From Chitinophagales bacterium (lineage in GTDB: Bacteria > Bacteroidota > Bacteroidia > Chitinophagales > JADIYW01), in the NCBI GenBank assembly GCA_020636535.1, contig JACJXT010000011.1, positions 1,488,001-1,552,000 of the forward strand: a stretch of 64,000 bases of DNA, in the 5' to 3' direction. A program made the position numbers and the translations under genes. Below the pieces are notes generated by a model that was given only the letters and a program-made list of their open reading frames with translations, was not told the origin of the DNA and searched no databases. Below are positions 45,381 to 54,223 of this stretch, in pieces. How positions within the stretch are numbered: position 1 is the first letter of the stretch; every line of letters begins with the position of its first letter.

Positions 45381-45734
45381 TTAATTATGAACTATAATAT
45401 CTATATTATTAAGTTCAATAAAATTAGCGTGTTTAAATTCTTCTAATATCTTACTTATATTTTTCTCGAAAATATCAAACAATACTTTATTGCTTATATT
45501 TCCTGTTGTTACTAATAATAATTTCTTGGGACTTTTTTTTATATAATATGAATCCAGAAAATCACTATCCTTGGTAACTACTATTCTATCTTCTGTATCT
45601 GCAATTTGTCTAATGAAAGTATCTGTAGTTCTTTCTTTATTTGGCAAATCATCAGTATGTATTGCATCTATATTATATGTTTTTAAAATATTAATTAGTT
45701 TATATGGCAGATGTGCATCCAACAACAGTTTCAT
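45381..45734 (-). CDS. DUF5615 PIN-like protein, probable toxin
   Basis: A 117-residue PIN-like domain protein. The start MKLLLDAHLPYKLINILKTY, with its early Asp, and VVTKDSDFLDSYY, with the second acidic cluster, are DUF5615/Mut7-C-like features implying a metal-dependent nuclease. It follows the DUF433 gene with a two-base gap, the standard arrangement in which DUF433 is the presumed antitoxin. Experimental toxicity of this pair type is little studied, so the toxin label is an inference. Confidence 0.84.
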   Translation of the reverse strand: MKLLLDAHLPYKLINILKTYNIDAIHTDDLPNKERTTDTFIRQIADTEDRIVVTKDSDFLDSYYIKKSPKKLLLVTTGNISNKVLFDIFEKNISKILEEFKHANFIELNNIDIIVHN

Positions 45735-45736
45735 TA

Positions 45737-45970
45737 TTACGCTACTACTTTATGTATAGATTTAATTCTTGTTAAGTTAGATGCAAAAATCAAGCATGCC
45801 TTAATATCATCAATATCTAATGCAGGATAATCATCAATAATCTCATCAAAACTCATTCCTGATGATAATAAGTCTAATATTAGCTCTACTGTATAACGCG
45901 TATTTCTTATACTTGGTTTACCGTGTACAATTTCATTATTTACTGTTATTCTTTCCATTAAGTTTTCCAT
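45737..45970 (-). CDS. DUF433 protein, probable antitoxin
   Basis: A 77-residue protein of the DUF433 family with the canonical opening ERITVNNEIVHGKPSIRNTRYTVELILDLLSSGMSFDEII and the DYPALDIDDIKACLIFA helix, a MerR-like winged HTH. It probably neutralises the DUF5615 partner and represses the operon. A second start four codons in (MERITV) is equally likely. It lies 58 bases downstream of the GMC oxidoreductase gene. Confidence 0.87.
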   Translation of the reverse strand: MENLMERITVNNEIVHGKPSIRNTRYTVELILDLLSSGMSFDEIIDDYPALDIDDIKACLIFASNLTRIKSIHKVVA

Positions 45971-46028
45971 CTTGATAATTTTTATTCTACTAATTTATCA
46001 TCTAAATTTATCATTGTCAATCTTAAAA

Positions 46029-47408
46029 TTATTTTATCAACTCTTGAGCTAATTTGTGCGATAATGCTTTTATAGTTAAAGAAGGATTGATACCTGGTGC
46101 ATTTGGATAAATACTAGAATCTGCTATGTACAAAGTTTTTTCTCCGTGTACTTTAAACTCAGGATCTACTACCGATTTACTAGCATCTGTTCCCATAACA
46201 CAACCACCCATTAAATGCAATCCAAAATACAAAGGCGATTCATACACTTCTTTTGCACCTGCTGCTATTAATATATTTTTTATAGCATTCAATCCTTTAT
46301 CTTTTCTTGTTTTATCTTGATTGGTTAATGGTTTATCTACGATGAGTTTGCCTTTGTTATCTACTTTAATTGTACCTGCATTTTCATCTCTAATTGCTAC
46401 TTCAATACATTGCATGTATCTATAGTCTTTCATATATTTTTGATGATTTGCACCTATGGTATTAAACAACATAGCAATAGAAATTGGAGGACCAAATACA
46501 TTTTCTAACTTAAAACCTTCTTTTCTAAAATTAGGATCTTTAGATGCTACAGATTGAAAATATCCTTTGTGAGCATCTACAGGTTCGTTTTGAAAACCGA
46601 ACCACATAAACTGTGGATGCGATGAAAAGTTTTTGCCTAAAGCTGGTAATTTTTTATCAAAACCAGATTGATACATCATTTTGGTACTACCAAAAGCTCC
46701 ACCACATAAAATTACTTTCTTAGCTTCAAAACTAATTGGATTGCCATTTTTTAGTCCGTGAATTTTACAAGTATCGTTGTTTGGTTCTACTTTATTAATT
46801 TCTGTTTCAGTAATAATATCCAATCCTTCTTTTTCTGCTTTCTGAACAAAAGCCACTAAAGAACTTTGCTTAGAATCTCTATGACAACCACCTAAACACG
46901 CAATACAATCGTTGCCTTTTTCAAAACCACAATCATCTTGACCTTTTCTTAGATTATGCCATTTATAACCTAGCTTATCACAAGCATTAATAAATAATTT
47001 AGCATTCTGGTTTCTTTCGTTTTCTGCAAAAGTGTGCAGTTTCATATCGGTTTCTATCTGCTGATAGTGTTTATCCATTGTAGCATTAGAAAACCAATCA
47101 ACACCAGATTCGTCTTTCCAATCGTTAAAAGCCAAATCATCAAACCTATCCATTAAACATTGATATACGATAGAAGAACCACCAACTAAACGAGTTCTTA
47201 AAAAACCCATTCTGCCATCTTTAGAAAATTCTATTCCACCACCCCAATATAAATAAGCAGAAGTTTCAGCTTCAGTTCTAGGAAAGGTGTCTTTTCTATA
47301 AAATTTTCCAGCTTCAATTAACAATACTTTAGCACCAGATTGATTGAGATAATAAGCCAAAGCTCCACCACCAGAACCAGAACCAACTACAATAAAATCG
47401 TATATCAT
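46029..47408 (-). CDS. GMC-family FAD oxidoreductase
   Basis: A 459-residue flavoprotein. DFIVVGSGSGGGALAYYLNQ is the FAD-binding loop, followed by LLIEAG. VGGSSIVYQCLMDR and the C-terminal PNAPGINPSLTIKALSHKLAQ contain the family signatures. The catalytic His is probably in YFGLHLMGGCVMG. A Cys-rich loop (DCIACLGGCHRDSKQSS) is unusual for classical GMC enzymes and is shared with a bacterial membrane-associated subgroup. It would oxidise an alcohol to an aldehyde, which the immediately upstream aldehyde dehydrogenase could take to the acid. No signal peptide. Confidence 0.9.
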   Translation of the reverse strand: MIYDFIVVGSGSGGGALAYYLNQSGAKVLLIEAGKFYRKDTFPRTEAETSAYLYWGGGIEFSKDGRMGFLRTRLVGGSSIVYQCLMDRFDDLAFNDWKDESGVDWFSNATMDKHYQQIETDMKLHTFAENERNQNAKLFINACDKLGYKWHNLRKGQDDCGFEKGNDCIACLGGCHRDSKQSSLVAFVQKAEKEGLDIITETEINKVEPNNDTCKIHGLKNGNPISFEAKKVILCGGAFGSTKMMYQSGFDKKLPALGKNFSSHPQFMWFGFQNEPVDAHKGYFQSVASKDPNFRKEGFKLENVFGPPISIAMLFNTIGANHQKYMKDYRYMQCIEVAIRDENAGTIKVDNKGKLIVDKPLTNQDKTRKDKGLNAIKNILIAAGAKEVYESPLYFGLHLMGGCVMGTDASKSVVDPEFKVHGEKTLYIADSSIYPNAPGINPSLTIKALSHKLAQELIK

Positions 47409-48983
47409 TTATTTTAATTTTTCTTTTTTACCAATTGTATCAATCAATAAACCATTTTTAGCAAACTTGAGCCATTTTTTTCTTTTGCTAAAATAGCTAT
47501 CCATTAAATTTTTCAATAAGGAAGCTTTGCTTTCTGTATATGGATACCAATGTGGATCAATCATATCATTCATTTTATCTAAAATAACCGATTTATGATT
47601 GCAGAATGTTAAAATACCTTCATCGCCTTTGTAGCGACCAATACCACTATCTTTTACGCCACCAAATGGTAAATACGGATTGGCTTCGTTTATCATGTGG
47701 TTGTTTACACAAACATTACCACATTGAATAGCTCTTGCTACCCTATCGCCTTTTTCCATATCTTTTGTCCATACCGAAGCACCAAGTCCATAAGGAGAAT
47801 TATTTGCTAACTCAATCGCTTCTGCTTCTGTTTTAAACTTGATGATAGCAATAGTAGGACCAAAAGTTTCTTCAGCTACAATTTTCATATCGTTGGTACA
47901 ATTATCTAAAATGGTAGGTGGAATATGATGTGACCCTTTTTCTTGAATACCACCACACAATAAATTAGCACCTTTAGCTATAGCATCTTCAATATGATCT
48001 TCAATAATTTTTACTTGAAAAGGAGCTGTTATAGCACCAACATCACAATCGGTTGGCGATTTGGTATCTCTTGCTGGATTAGAATACCTTAATTTTTTAG
48101 TTTTATCAACCAATTCAGCTACAAATTTATCATAAATACCTTCTTGTACATATAATCTTTCTATACCCGTACAATTTTGTCCAGCATTAGTAAAAGCACC
48201 CCACATTACGCCATTTACAGTTCTATCAATATTAATATCATCAAAAACAATAGAAGGATCTTTTCCACCTAATTCTAAATCTACGGCAATTAATTTTTCA
48301 GCACAAGCAGCCATAATTTTTTTACCTGTATTTACAGAACCTGTAAAATGTACTTTGTCTGGTCTTTGTTCTATTAACTGTCTACCTGTATCTTTTCCAC
48401 CAATAACTACTTGAATGGCATCTTGCATAAAACCACTGTGTTTAAAGAAGTGTTCCCACAAAGGTTTTAATGGCGTAACTTCAGATGGTTTTACGATAAC
48501 TGCATTGCCTGCAATAAATCCTAATAAAGCTGGAACAATAACTTGATAAAAAGGAAAGTTCCAAGGTGTAATCACTAAGATAGTTCCTAGTGGTTCAAAA
48601 TATTGTCGAGCTTTTTTTCCCATTAGAAAAATAGGAATTGGTACTTTTTTATCTTTTAATAATTTGGGTGCTAGTTTTTTATACACATCAATTACATCGC
48701 AGACTTCAAAAACTTCGGCAGCAAAAGCATCGGTTCTAGATTTGCCAGTTTCTGCAATAATGCTATCTAAAATTAGGTCTTGATATTCCATTACATAAGC
48801 TCTGATTTTATCGACTTCTTTAATTCTTTCATCGACAGACATTTTGCTTATTTTTTGTTGAACTGCTTTTGCTTTATTAAAGACATTTTGAATTTCGCTA
48901 CTGCTTGGATTATCAATTTCGTAGAGTAAATTGCCATTAATTGGGTTGATAATGCCAACAGCATTGCTATTTATAACACTCAT
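47409..48983 (-). CDS. Aldehyde dehydrogenase
   Basis: A 524-residue NAD(P)-dependent aldehyde dehydrogenase. VITPWNFPFYQVIVPALLGF lies in the cofactor domain, FTGSVNTGKKI follows, and the general base Glu is in LELGGKDPSIVF. The nucleophilic Cys is in NAGQNCTGIERLYV. It has a C-terminal extension of about 50 basic residues beyond the usual end. Its stop codon directly abuts the GMC oxidoreductase ATG, so the pair likely performs sequential oxidation of an alcohol to an acid. Specific substrate unknown. Confidence 0.93.
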   Translation of the reverse strand: MSVINSNAVGIINPINGNLLYEIDNPSSSEIQNVFNKAKAVQQKISKMSVDERIKEVDKIRAYVMEYQDLILDSIIAETGKSRTDAFAAEVFEVCDVIDVYKKLAPKLLKDKKVPIPIFLMGKKARQYFEPLGTILVITPWNFPFYQVIVPALLGFIAGNAVIVKPSEVTPLKPLWEHFFKHSGFMQDAIQVVIGGKDTGRQLIEQRPDKVHFTGSVNTGKKIMAACAEKLIAVDLELGGKDPSIVFDDINIDRTVNGVMWGAFTNAGQNCTGIERLYVQEGIYDKFVAELVDKTKKLRYSNPARDTKSPTDCDVGAITAPFQVKIIEDHIEDAIAKGANLLCGGIQEKGSHHIPPTILDNCTNDMKIVAEETFGPTIAIIKFKTEAEAIELANNSPYGLGASVWTKDMEKGDRVARAIQCGNVCVNNHMINEANPYLPFGGVKDSGIGRYKGDEGILTFCNHKSVILDKMNDMIDPHWYPYTESKASLLKNLMDSYFSKRKKWLKFAKNGLLIDTIGKKEKLK

Positions 48984-49114
48984 GTTTCAAATTTTTTACA
49001 ATATACCAATAAATGGTGATATGCAAATAGTATTGAGAAAAAAATTATGCTACTAAAATGAAATAAAGTGGAAAAATAAAAAAGTATTTTAACTACTCTC
49101 TACTATACATTATT

Positions 49115-50308
49115 TTATAAAAAACACTTTCCTTCACCACGATAAGTTGGAACTTTGTTGATGATTTGTCCGTCTTTAATTAAATGTAGTTCATTAAATC
49201 GCTCGCAAAGTTCTCCAGCTTTGGCATGACGAAATAGAATGGTATCACCAATATTTAGTTTTTCGTTGCCTTTATAAATACATGGTGTTTGCACTTCGCC
49301 AGTTTCTTCATTATCAGTTAGTTGAATGCCTAAAGGCAAATAAGGAATTGGTCTTTTATCGGCACCAACTGGACCTGAAGCCACATAGCCACCACCTAAA
49401 CAAGTATAATGATTTGGTGCTGGTTTTCTTACAATTTGTACCGCATAACCCGCAGCAGGCAAGTGCTTGAAATTTGAATAATAATCGAATAGAGCAGGAG
49501 TGTAGAAGCCAGAGCCAACAGTAACTTCTGTAACCCAAGGTTCTTGTATGCTAGATTCTATACTTCCTGTACCTCCAGCATTTACAATTTCTAAATTGTG
49601 GTTTTTACTTTTGATATAATTGACTACATCGCCTCTTCGTTTTGCAATTTCTTTGATAGATTTTTTCTTAAGCAATTTTATAACAGGATTTTTAATTCCA
49701 TTGTGTGGTGAATTATCGCCAAGTCCAGCAATTTGAGCTTCGTAACCCATTAATCCGTTTAGCGAGATATTTTGAAACTTATCAAATGCATCTATCACTT
49801 GAATAGCTTTATCTACGGTATTTAAAGGAGAACGCATTACGCCAAAGTGTAAACCAGGAAAATCAGAAGACATATCTAAATCAATACACAAAGGTTGAAT
49901 GGTATTTTCTGCTTTAGCAATTTGATTCACCAACTCTAAATGAACTATACTATCTACCATTAAGATGATTTTTTTGCCTTGTTTTGTTAGTTGACAGATA
50001 GTCTGGATTTCATCTTTGTTTACGGAAGGATATCCAAGCAATAAATTATCAAAACCTTGTTGACTTAACCAAATAGCTTCTTGTGTAGTAAAACACATAA
50101 TGCCATTATAAATAGCATTTGATTCTAAAATATGTTTTAATATATGAGTGCATCTTAAAGATTTACTAGCAATTCTAATGTTGGTTTTATTTGCTCTCGT
50201 GGCGATATCATTAATGTTTTGGTTAAGCATATTCATATCGACATAAGCTAAAGGCAAATGCAAATCTTTAAATAATTGATTGTAGTATTGATATGTTGGT
50301 TGGTTCAT
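49115..50308 (-). CDS. D-threonine-aldolase/alanine-racemase-fold PLP enzyme
   Basis: About 397 residues from ATG 50308. LPLAYVDMNMLNQNINDIA and RIASKSLRCTHILKHIL supply the N-terminal alanine-racemase-type barrel with the PLP lysine. VNAGGTGSIESS binds the cofactor phosphate. The C-terminal D-Ser dehydratase-like domain follows (HYTCLGGGYVASG, FRHAKAGELCERFN). The group includes D-threonine aldolases and amino acid deaminases. A frame extending 60 codons upstream is rejected because it crosses the terminator of the upstream protease gene and overlaps its coding sequence. Confidence 0.84.
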   Translation of the reverse strand: MNQPTYQYYNQLFKDLHLPLAYVDMNMLNQNINDIATRANKTNIRIASKSLRCTHILKHILESNAIYNGIMCFTTQEAIWLSQQGFDNLLLGYPSVNKDEIQTICQLTKQGKKIILMVDSIVHLELVNQIAKAENTIQPLCIDLDMSSDFPGLHFGVMRSPLNTVDKAIQVIDAFDKFQNISLNGLMGYEAQIAGLGDNSPHNGIKNPVIKLLKKKSIKEIAKRRGDVVNYIKSKNHNLEIVNAGGTGSIESSIQEPWVTEVTVGSGFYTPALFDYYSNFKHLPAAGYAVQIVRKPAPNHYTCLGGGYVASGPVGADKRPIPYLPLGIQLTDNEETGEVQTPCIYKGNEKLNIGDTILFRHAKAGELCERFNELHLIKDGQIINKVPTYRGEGKCFL

Positions 50309-50318
50309 AGTATAAAAA

Positions 50319-50350
50319 TAAAAAATCCTCACCAAAAGTAGTGAGGATTT
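50319..50350 (-). terminator. Intrinsic terminator of the S41 protease gene
   Basis: AAATCCTCAC (50323-50332) pairs perfectly with GTGAGGATTT (50341-50350) around CAAAAGTA. On the minus strand a T-rich run follows, ending only about a dozen bases before the next ATG. Confidence 0.82.
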
Positions 50351-50408
50351 GTAATTATAAAATTGAAATGGTTTAGAATTGTAATAGATATTTATTTTTA
50401 GTATTACA

Positions 50409-52013
50409 TTAAAGACTATTAAGTGCTTTAATTCCTGCTTGTATGTCTTTGTCTGTTTTTGATAGAACAATATAATATACATCATCATTAAATAAATATC
50501 TACCTAAAACAGCTTTTATGCGAATAGCTATAAAAGATTTTGATGTGTTCTTAAATAAGAGTTTATTTTTATTCATTCCATTTTTTATACAGTAGTCTAC
50601 AAAGCTATTGTATAGCTCATCAGAAATAGTAAATTTGTTAATGTATTCTGTAGCCGTTTTATAAGTATTTAGCAGTGTTTTTTTATTACTAATACTATAG
50701 TTATTTGCAAATTCATTTAGGTAATTATTACTGTAAATTGCACTTATAAACGGATTGTAGTAACTGGTATCTAATGCAACAAAAATATCTGGTGTAATAC
50801 CACCACCACCATAAACAGTTCGTCCTTTAATTTTTGTTTTGTATTCTAAATTTTTATTTTCTTTAATGCTGTCTTTGTTAAATAATTCACCATTAGGAGA
50901 GTAGCGTTGATAAACTTCGCTATAGTAATCTATATTGTTGTGGTTATAAGGTTTTTGAATACTTCTGCCAGAAGGTGTATAATATTTGGCAATAGTTAAT
51001 CTTAAAGCAGAACCATCTTTAAAAGGAATTTCTTCTTGTACCAGTCCTTTTCCAAAAGAACGGCGTCCAATAATAGTAGCTCTGTCCCAATCTTGCAATG
51101 CACCACTTACAATTTCACTAGCAGAAGCTGAATTTTCATCAATCAAAACTACCAATGGTTGTTCTTCAAAGTTGCCAATCTTTCCTGCAAATTCTTCCAT
51201 TTTTGGAATTGATTTTCCTTGCGAGTACACAATTAATTTCTTGCCATCTAAAAATTCGTCTGCAATTTTAGTCGCTTGATCCATATATCCACCACCATTT
51301 CCTCGTAAGTCTAAAATGAGTTTTTTCATGCCTTTAGCTTCAAGTGCATCTAATTTTTGAGCAAATTCGGTATAGGTACTAGCAGCAAACCTACTTATTT
51401 TAATATAACCAATATCTTTAGTAAGCATTATTCCTGCATCTACAGAGTAAATAGGAATTTTATCTCTAGTAATAGTATAGGTAATTTGTTTGCCACTATT
51501 TTTTAGCATGGTTACTTTTACTTTAGTGTTTTTAGGTCCTTTTAATTTTTTTAAAACCATTTCGTTAGTAACACCAATACCTGCAAAAACAGAATCGTCT
51601 ACTTTTAAAATTTTATCTCCAGCACTTATACCTAATTTTTCAGACGGACCACCAGCAATTGCATTCACTACATTAACGGTATCTTTCAAAATCATAAATT
51701 CAATACCAATACCATCAAAATTACCTTCCATAATTTCTGCCTCTTGCTGACTTTCTACTGGTGGTAAATACACAGAGTGCGGATCTAAATTTTCTAATAC
51801 AGAAGTGATAACACCATCATAAATAGAATCGATATTTACATCGTCTACATATTTGGCATTAATTAGTTGTAGTATATAATCTAATTTAGAATTGCCACTA
51901 TTAAAAAGTACAGTATCTGCTTGTTTATTGTTAAGACCTTGTATCTTATAACCCAATAAAATACCTGCTGCTAAAATACCTGCAAATACTAAAGGATAAA
52001 ATGCTTTATTCAT
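50409..52013 (-). CDS. S41-family C-terminal processing peptidase
   Basis: A 534-residue periplasmic protease. An N-terminal signal anchor (FYPLVFAGILAAGILLGYKI) is followed by a PDZ domain (GIGIEFMILKDTVNVVNAIAGGPSEKLGISAGDKILKV) and the tail-specific protease core. The catalytic dyad is Ser in ENSASASEIVSGAL and Lys in GRRSFGKGLVQ. A C-terminal helical extension of about 130 residues is typical of Bacteroidota forms. A consensus -7 element lies five bases before the ATG and a strong terminator follows, so it is a single-gene unit. Confidence 0.94.
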   Translation of the reverse strand: MNKAFYPLVFAGILAAGILLGYKIQGLNNKQADTVLFNSGNSKLDYILQLINAKYVDDVNIDSIYDGVITSVLENLDPHSVYLPPVESQQEAEIMEGNFDGIGIEFMILKDTVNVVNAIAGGPSEKLGISAGDKILKVDDSVFAGIGVTNEMVLKKLKGPKNTKVKVTMLKNSGKQITYTITRDKIPIYSVDAGIMLTKDIGYIKISRFAASTYTEFAQKLDALEAKGMKKLILDLRGNGGGYMDQATKIADEFLDGKKLIVYSQGKSIPKMEEFAGKIGNFEEQPLVVLIDENSASASEIVSGALQDWDRATIIGRRSFGKGLVQEEIPFKDGSALRLTIAKYYTPSGRSIQKPYNHNNIDYYSEVYQRYSPNGELFNKDSIKENKNLEYKTKIKGRTVYGGGGITPDIFVALDTSYYNPFISAIYSNNYLNEFANNYSISNKKTLLNTYKTATEYINKFTISDELYNSFVDYCIKNGMNKNKLLFKNTSKSFIAIRIKAVLGRYLFNDDVYYIVLSKTDKDIQAGIKALNSL

Positions 52014-52018
52014 GGCCT

Positions 52019-52026
52019 CAAAGATA
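52019..52026 (-). promoter_or_regulatory. -7 promoter element five bases before the S41 protease start
   Basis: Reverse complement TATCTTTG is an exact TAnnTTTG, separated from the ATG at 52013 by AGGCC. Confidence 0.6.
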
Positions 52027-52120
52027 CAGAATGCTAAATTTTAAATCTGTTAACATTTTTTTAAAATAATTTGCTTTTTTCATTTCTTAATGCTAAATTT
52101 ACATTAGTAAAAACCCTAAT

Positions 52121-52699
52121 ATGTATAAATTTTTAAATTTAGTATTGTATGCTTTACTATGTATAAGTGTACAACAAGTCAAGGCAATTGAGTTGCAGGA
52201 CTTTCTTTTCTATCGGTTATTAGATGCAGATCAACTTAATGTTGCTTTAGAAGAAAAAGGTTGGTATATGTATGATTTTGCTGAATGGCGGAAAGATATG
52301 GTAGAATATAATTTTAGAATTTCTGGTGAACCTGAAGCGTGTAATGTTGAGTTTATTGATTTTATTTATAGACCAAATCATTATAAGAAAAACAGAATTT
52401 CGTTTCAGCTAAAAGATACTTGTAAGTATAATGATTACATTCAAGCTATATTAACAAATGGTTTCTCTTTTGTTAGAGATAAAGTTTATGACAGATACAA
52501 TCATATTTTAGTTTATTCTGATGGAGAAACTACCATTGAAATTATACAATCGCAAAGTACTTATTTATACGATGCTAACAAATATTATAATTTTGCAATT
52601 TATAATACTTTAGAATACGAAATTGTTTTTGCAAAAGAGCATCAAGATGAAAATCAACAACAAAATGTTTCTGTTGATGAAGGAATAGGTATTAAATAG
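52121..52699 (+). CDS. Exported protein of unknown function
   Basis: A 192-residue protein with a signal peptide (YKFLNLVLYALLCISVQQVKA). The mature part is alpha/beta with many aromatic residues (LEEKGWYMYDFAEWRKDMVEYNF, DTCKYNDYIQAILTNGFSFV). I recognise no motif. It is divergent from the S41 protease gene. The transaldolase gene that follows has its own promoter. Confidence 0.65.
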   Translation: MYKFLNLVLYALLCISVQQVKAIELQDFLFYRLLDADQLNVALEEKGWYMYDFAEWRKDMVEYNFRISGEPEACNVEFIDFIYRPNHYKKNRISFQLKDTCKYNDYIQAILTNGFSFVRDKVYDRYNHILVYSDGETTIEIIQSQSTYLYDANKYYNFAIYNTLEYEIVFAKEHQDENQQQNVSVDEGIGIK

Positions 52700-52711
52700 C
52701 TTATTTTCAAT

Positions 52712-52719
52712 ATATTTGT
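52712..52719 (+). promoter_or_regulatory. -7 promoter element of the transaldolase-barnase-barstar group
   Basis: TATATTTG is an exact TAnnTTTG located 20 bases before the transaldolase ATG and just behind the preceding gene's stop. Confidence 0.6.
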
Positions 52720-52739
52720 GTCTATAAGTAAAAATAAAT

Positions 52740-53396
52740 ATGGAATTTTTTGTAGACACAGCGAATTTAAGTCAGATTAAAGAAGCAAACGATTTAGGAA
52801 TCTTAGATGGAGTTACTACAAATCCGTCTTTAATGGCAAAAGAAGGAATAACTGGTAGCGATAAAGTAAAACAACACTACATAGACATTTGCAATATTGT
52901 AGATGGTGATGTAAGTGCAGAAGTTATTGCTACAGACTTTGATGGTATTATTAAAGAAGGAGAGGAGTTGGTAGCACTTCACAAAAATATTGTAGTAAAA
53001 GTACCAATGATTAAAGATGGTATTAAAGCAATAAAATACTTTTCAGACAAAGGTATTAAAACAAATTGTACGCTAGTTTTTTCTCCAGGACAAGCCATTT
53101 TAGCTGCAAAAGCTGGAGCAACTTATGTAAGTCCGTTTATTGGCAGATTAGATGATATTAATTATGATGGATTAGATTTTATTGCACAAATAAGACTAAT
53201 ATATGATAATTATATGTATGATACTAAAATACTAGCAGCTTCTATAAGAACGCCATTACACATTATTAAGTGTGCAGAAATTGGAGCAGATGTAGTTACA
53301 TGTCCGTTAAACTCAATTAATGGTTTATTTCATCATCCATTAACCGATAAAGGTTTGGCTCAGTTTTTGGCAGACCATGCTAAAGCAAATCAATAA
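52740..53396 (+). CDS. tal: Small (TalC/FSA-type) transaldolase
   Basis: A 218-residue aldolase of the small transaldolase family. FFVDTANLSQIKEANDLGILDGVTTNPSL is the start signature. The Schiff-base Lys is in NIVVKVPMIKDGI. NCTLVFSPGQAILAAKAGATYVSPFIGRLDD follows. At the position that distinguishes the two activities it has Glu (VSAEVIATDF), as in transaldolases, rather than the Gln of fructose-6-phosphate aldolase, so transaldolase activity in the pentose phosphate pathway is favoured. It has its own -7 element and ends in TAA, in the same frame as the following RNase gene. Confidence 0.93.
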   Translation: MEFFVDTANLSQIKEANDLGILDGVTTNPSLMAKEGITGSDKVKQHYIDICNIVDGDVSAEVIATDFDGIIKEGEELVALHKNIVVKVPMIKDGIKAIKYFSDKGIKTNCTLVFSPGQAILAAKAGATYVSPFIGRLDDINYDGLDFIAQIRLIYDNYMYDTKILAASIRTPLHIIKCAEIGADVVTCPLNSINGLFHHPLTDKGLAQFLADHAKANQ

Positions 53397-53408
53397 AAAA
53401 TATTAGCT

Positions 53409-53834
53409 ATTAAAAAAAGTGCTTTAATCATATTAGGTTTTGTATTCGGATTTCTCATCTTTAAGTTGACTAGTCCAAAAGTAGATAAAAATAATAACTC
53501 AGTTGTTGTAGAAGATAATACGAATACAAGTGATAATCAATCATCTTCTATTGAATATAATGCAGATGTTCCAGATTATGTGATAACAACACTACAGTAT
53601 GTAGAAGCCAATCATAAAGCACCAGATGGATATGTTGGTGGAAGAGTTTTTAATAACTATGAAAAGCTGTTGCCACAACGACATGCAGATGGAAGTAAAA
53701 CGGCTTATCAAGAATGGGATGTTCATAAAAAAGTAAATGGACAAAACAGAGGTGCTGAACGATTGGTTACAGAATCAGAAGGCAGTGCTTATTATACTAA
53801 AGATCATTATAAATCTTTTATTCAAATAAAATAA
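53409..53834 (+). CDS. Barnase/RNase Sa-type secreted guanyl-specific ribonuclease, apparent ATT start
   Basis: The catalytic part is a microbial ribonuclease fold: VFNNYEKLLPQ, the base Glu in AYQEWDV, the phosphate-binding Arg residues in NRGAERLV, and the acid His in YYTKDHYKSF, all aligning with RNase Sa and barnase. The frame is open back to the transaldolase stop. Reading from ATT 53409 gives KKSALIILGFVFGFLIFKL, an excellent signal anchor; the normal ATG seems to be ATT here. A TTG at 53466 would give a 122-residue form without the signal. The barstar-like inhibitor gene follows immediately. The role could be inter-bacterial competition or nutrient RNA breakdown. Confidence 0.8.
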   Translation: MKKSALIILGFVFGFLIFKLTSPKVDKNNNSVVVEDNTNTSDNQSSSIEYNADVPDYVITTLQYVEANHKAPDGYVGGRVFNNYEKLLPQRHADGSKTAYQEWDVHKKVNGQNRGAERLVTESEGSAYYTKDHYKSFIQIK

Positions 53835-54188
53835 ATGACTATGCATATTTTTTCAGATTACTTGATTGTAGAAGACACTTATTTGGCATTTGTAGATGGA
53901 ACAAAATCTACTACTAGAGATAAATTTTTTCAGCAAATTGCTGCTGCTATGCAATTTCCAGATTACTTTTCACATAACTTAGATTCTTTAGATGAGATTA
54001 TGTCAGATTTATCTTGGATAGAACAAGAAAAAATAAATATTTTGATATTTGGATATGACCAATTGTTGATTAACGATAATTCTGCATTAGAAGCAGTGCA
54101 TAATATTTTTGCACATGTAATAGCCAATTCAGATTCTTTTGAAAAAGACATTACTATTTACACACAATCTGTAGAAGATGAAGCGTAA
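53835..54188 (+). CDS. Barstar-family RNase inhibitor
   Basis: A 117-residue acidic protein with the barstar core: DKFFQQIAAAMQFPDYFSHNLDSLDEIMSDLSWI aligns with the barstar segment that plugs the RNase active site (PxYxGxNLDAL), where the conserved Asn-Leu-Asp is kept. Its ATG follows the RNase stop codon without a gap, so it is translationally coupled. It should protect the cytoplasm from unsecreted or imported RNase. No signal peptide. Confidence 0.9.
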   Translation: MTMHIFSDYLIVEDTYLAFVDGTKSTTRDKFFQQIAAAMQFPDYFSHNLDSLDEIMSDLSWIEQEKINILIFGYDQLLINDNSALEAVHNIFAHVIANSDSFEKDITIYTQSVEDEA

Positions 54189-54223
54189 AAATTGAGTATA
54201 TATATACTATGCAGTGAAAATAA

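Noticed and set aside
50309..50488. 60-codon N-terminal extension of the D-threonine-aldolase-like gene
   Set aside because: It crosses a perfect terminator hairpin, overlaps the upstream protease gene and has no coding character.
53466..53834. TTG-started 122-residue version of the RNase
   Set aside because: It would discard a well-formed signal anchor that is open in the same frame immediately upstream.
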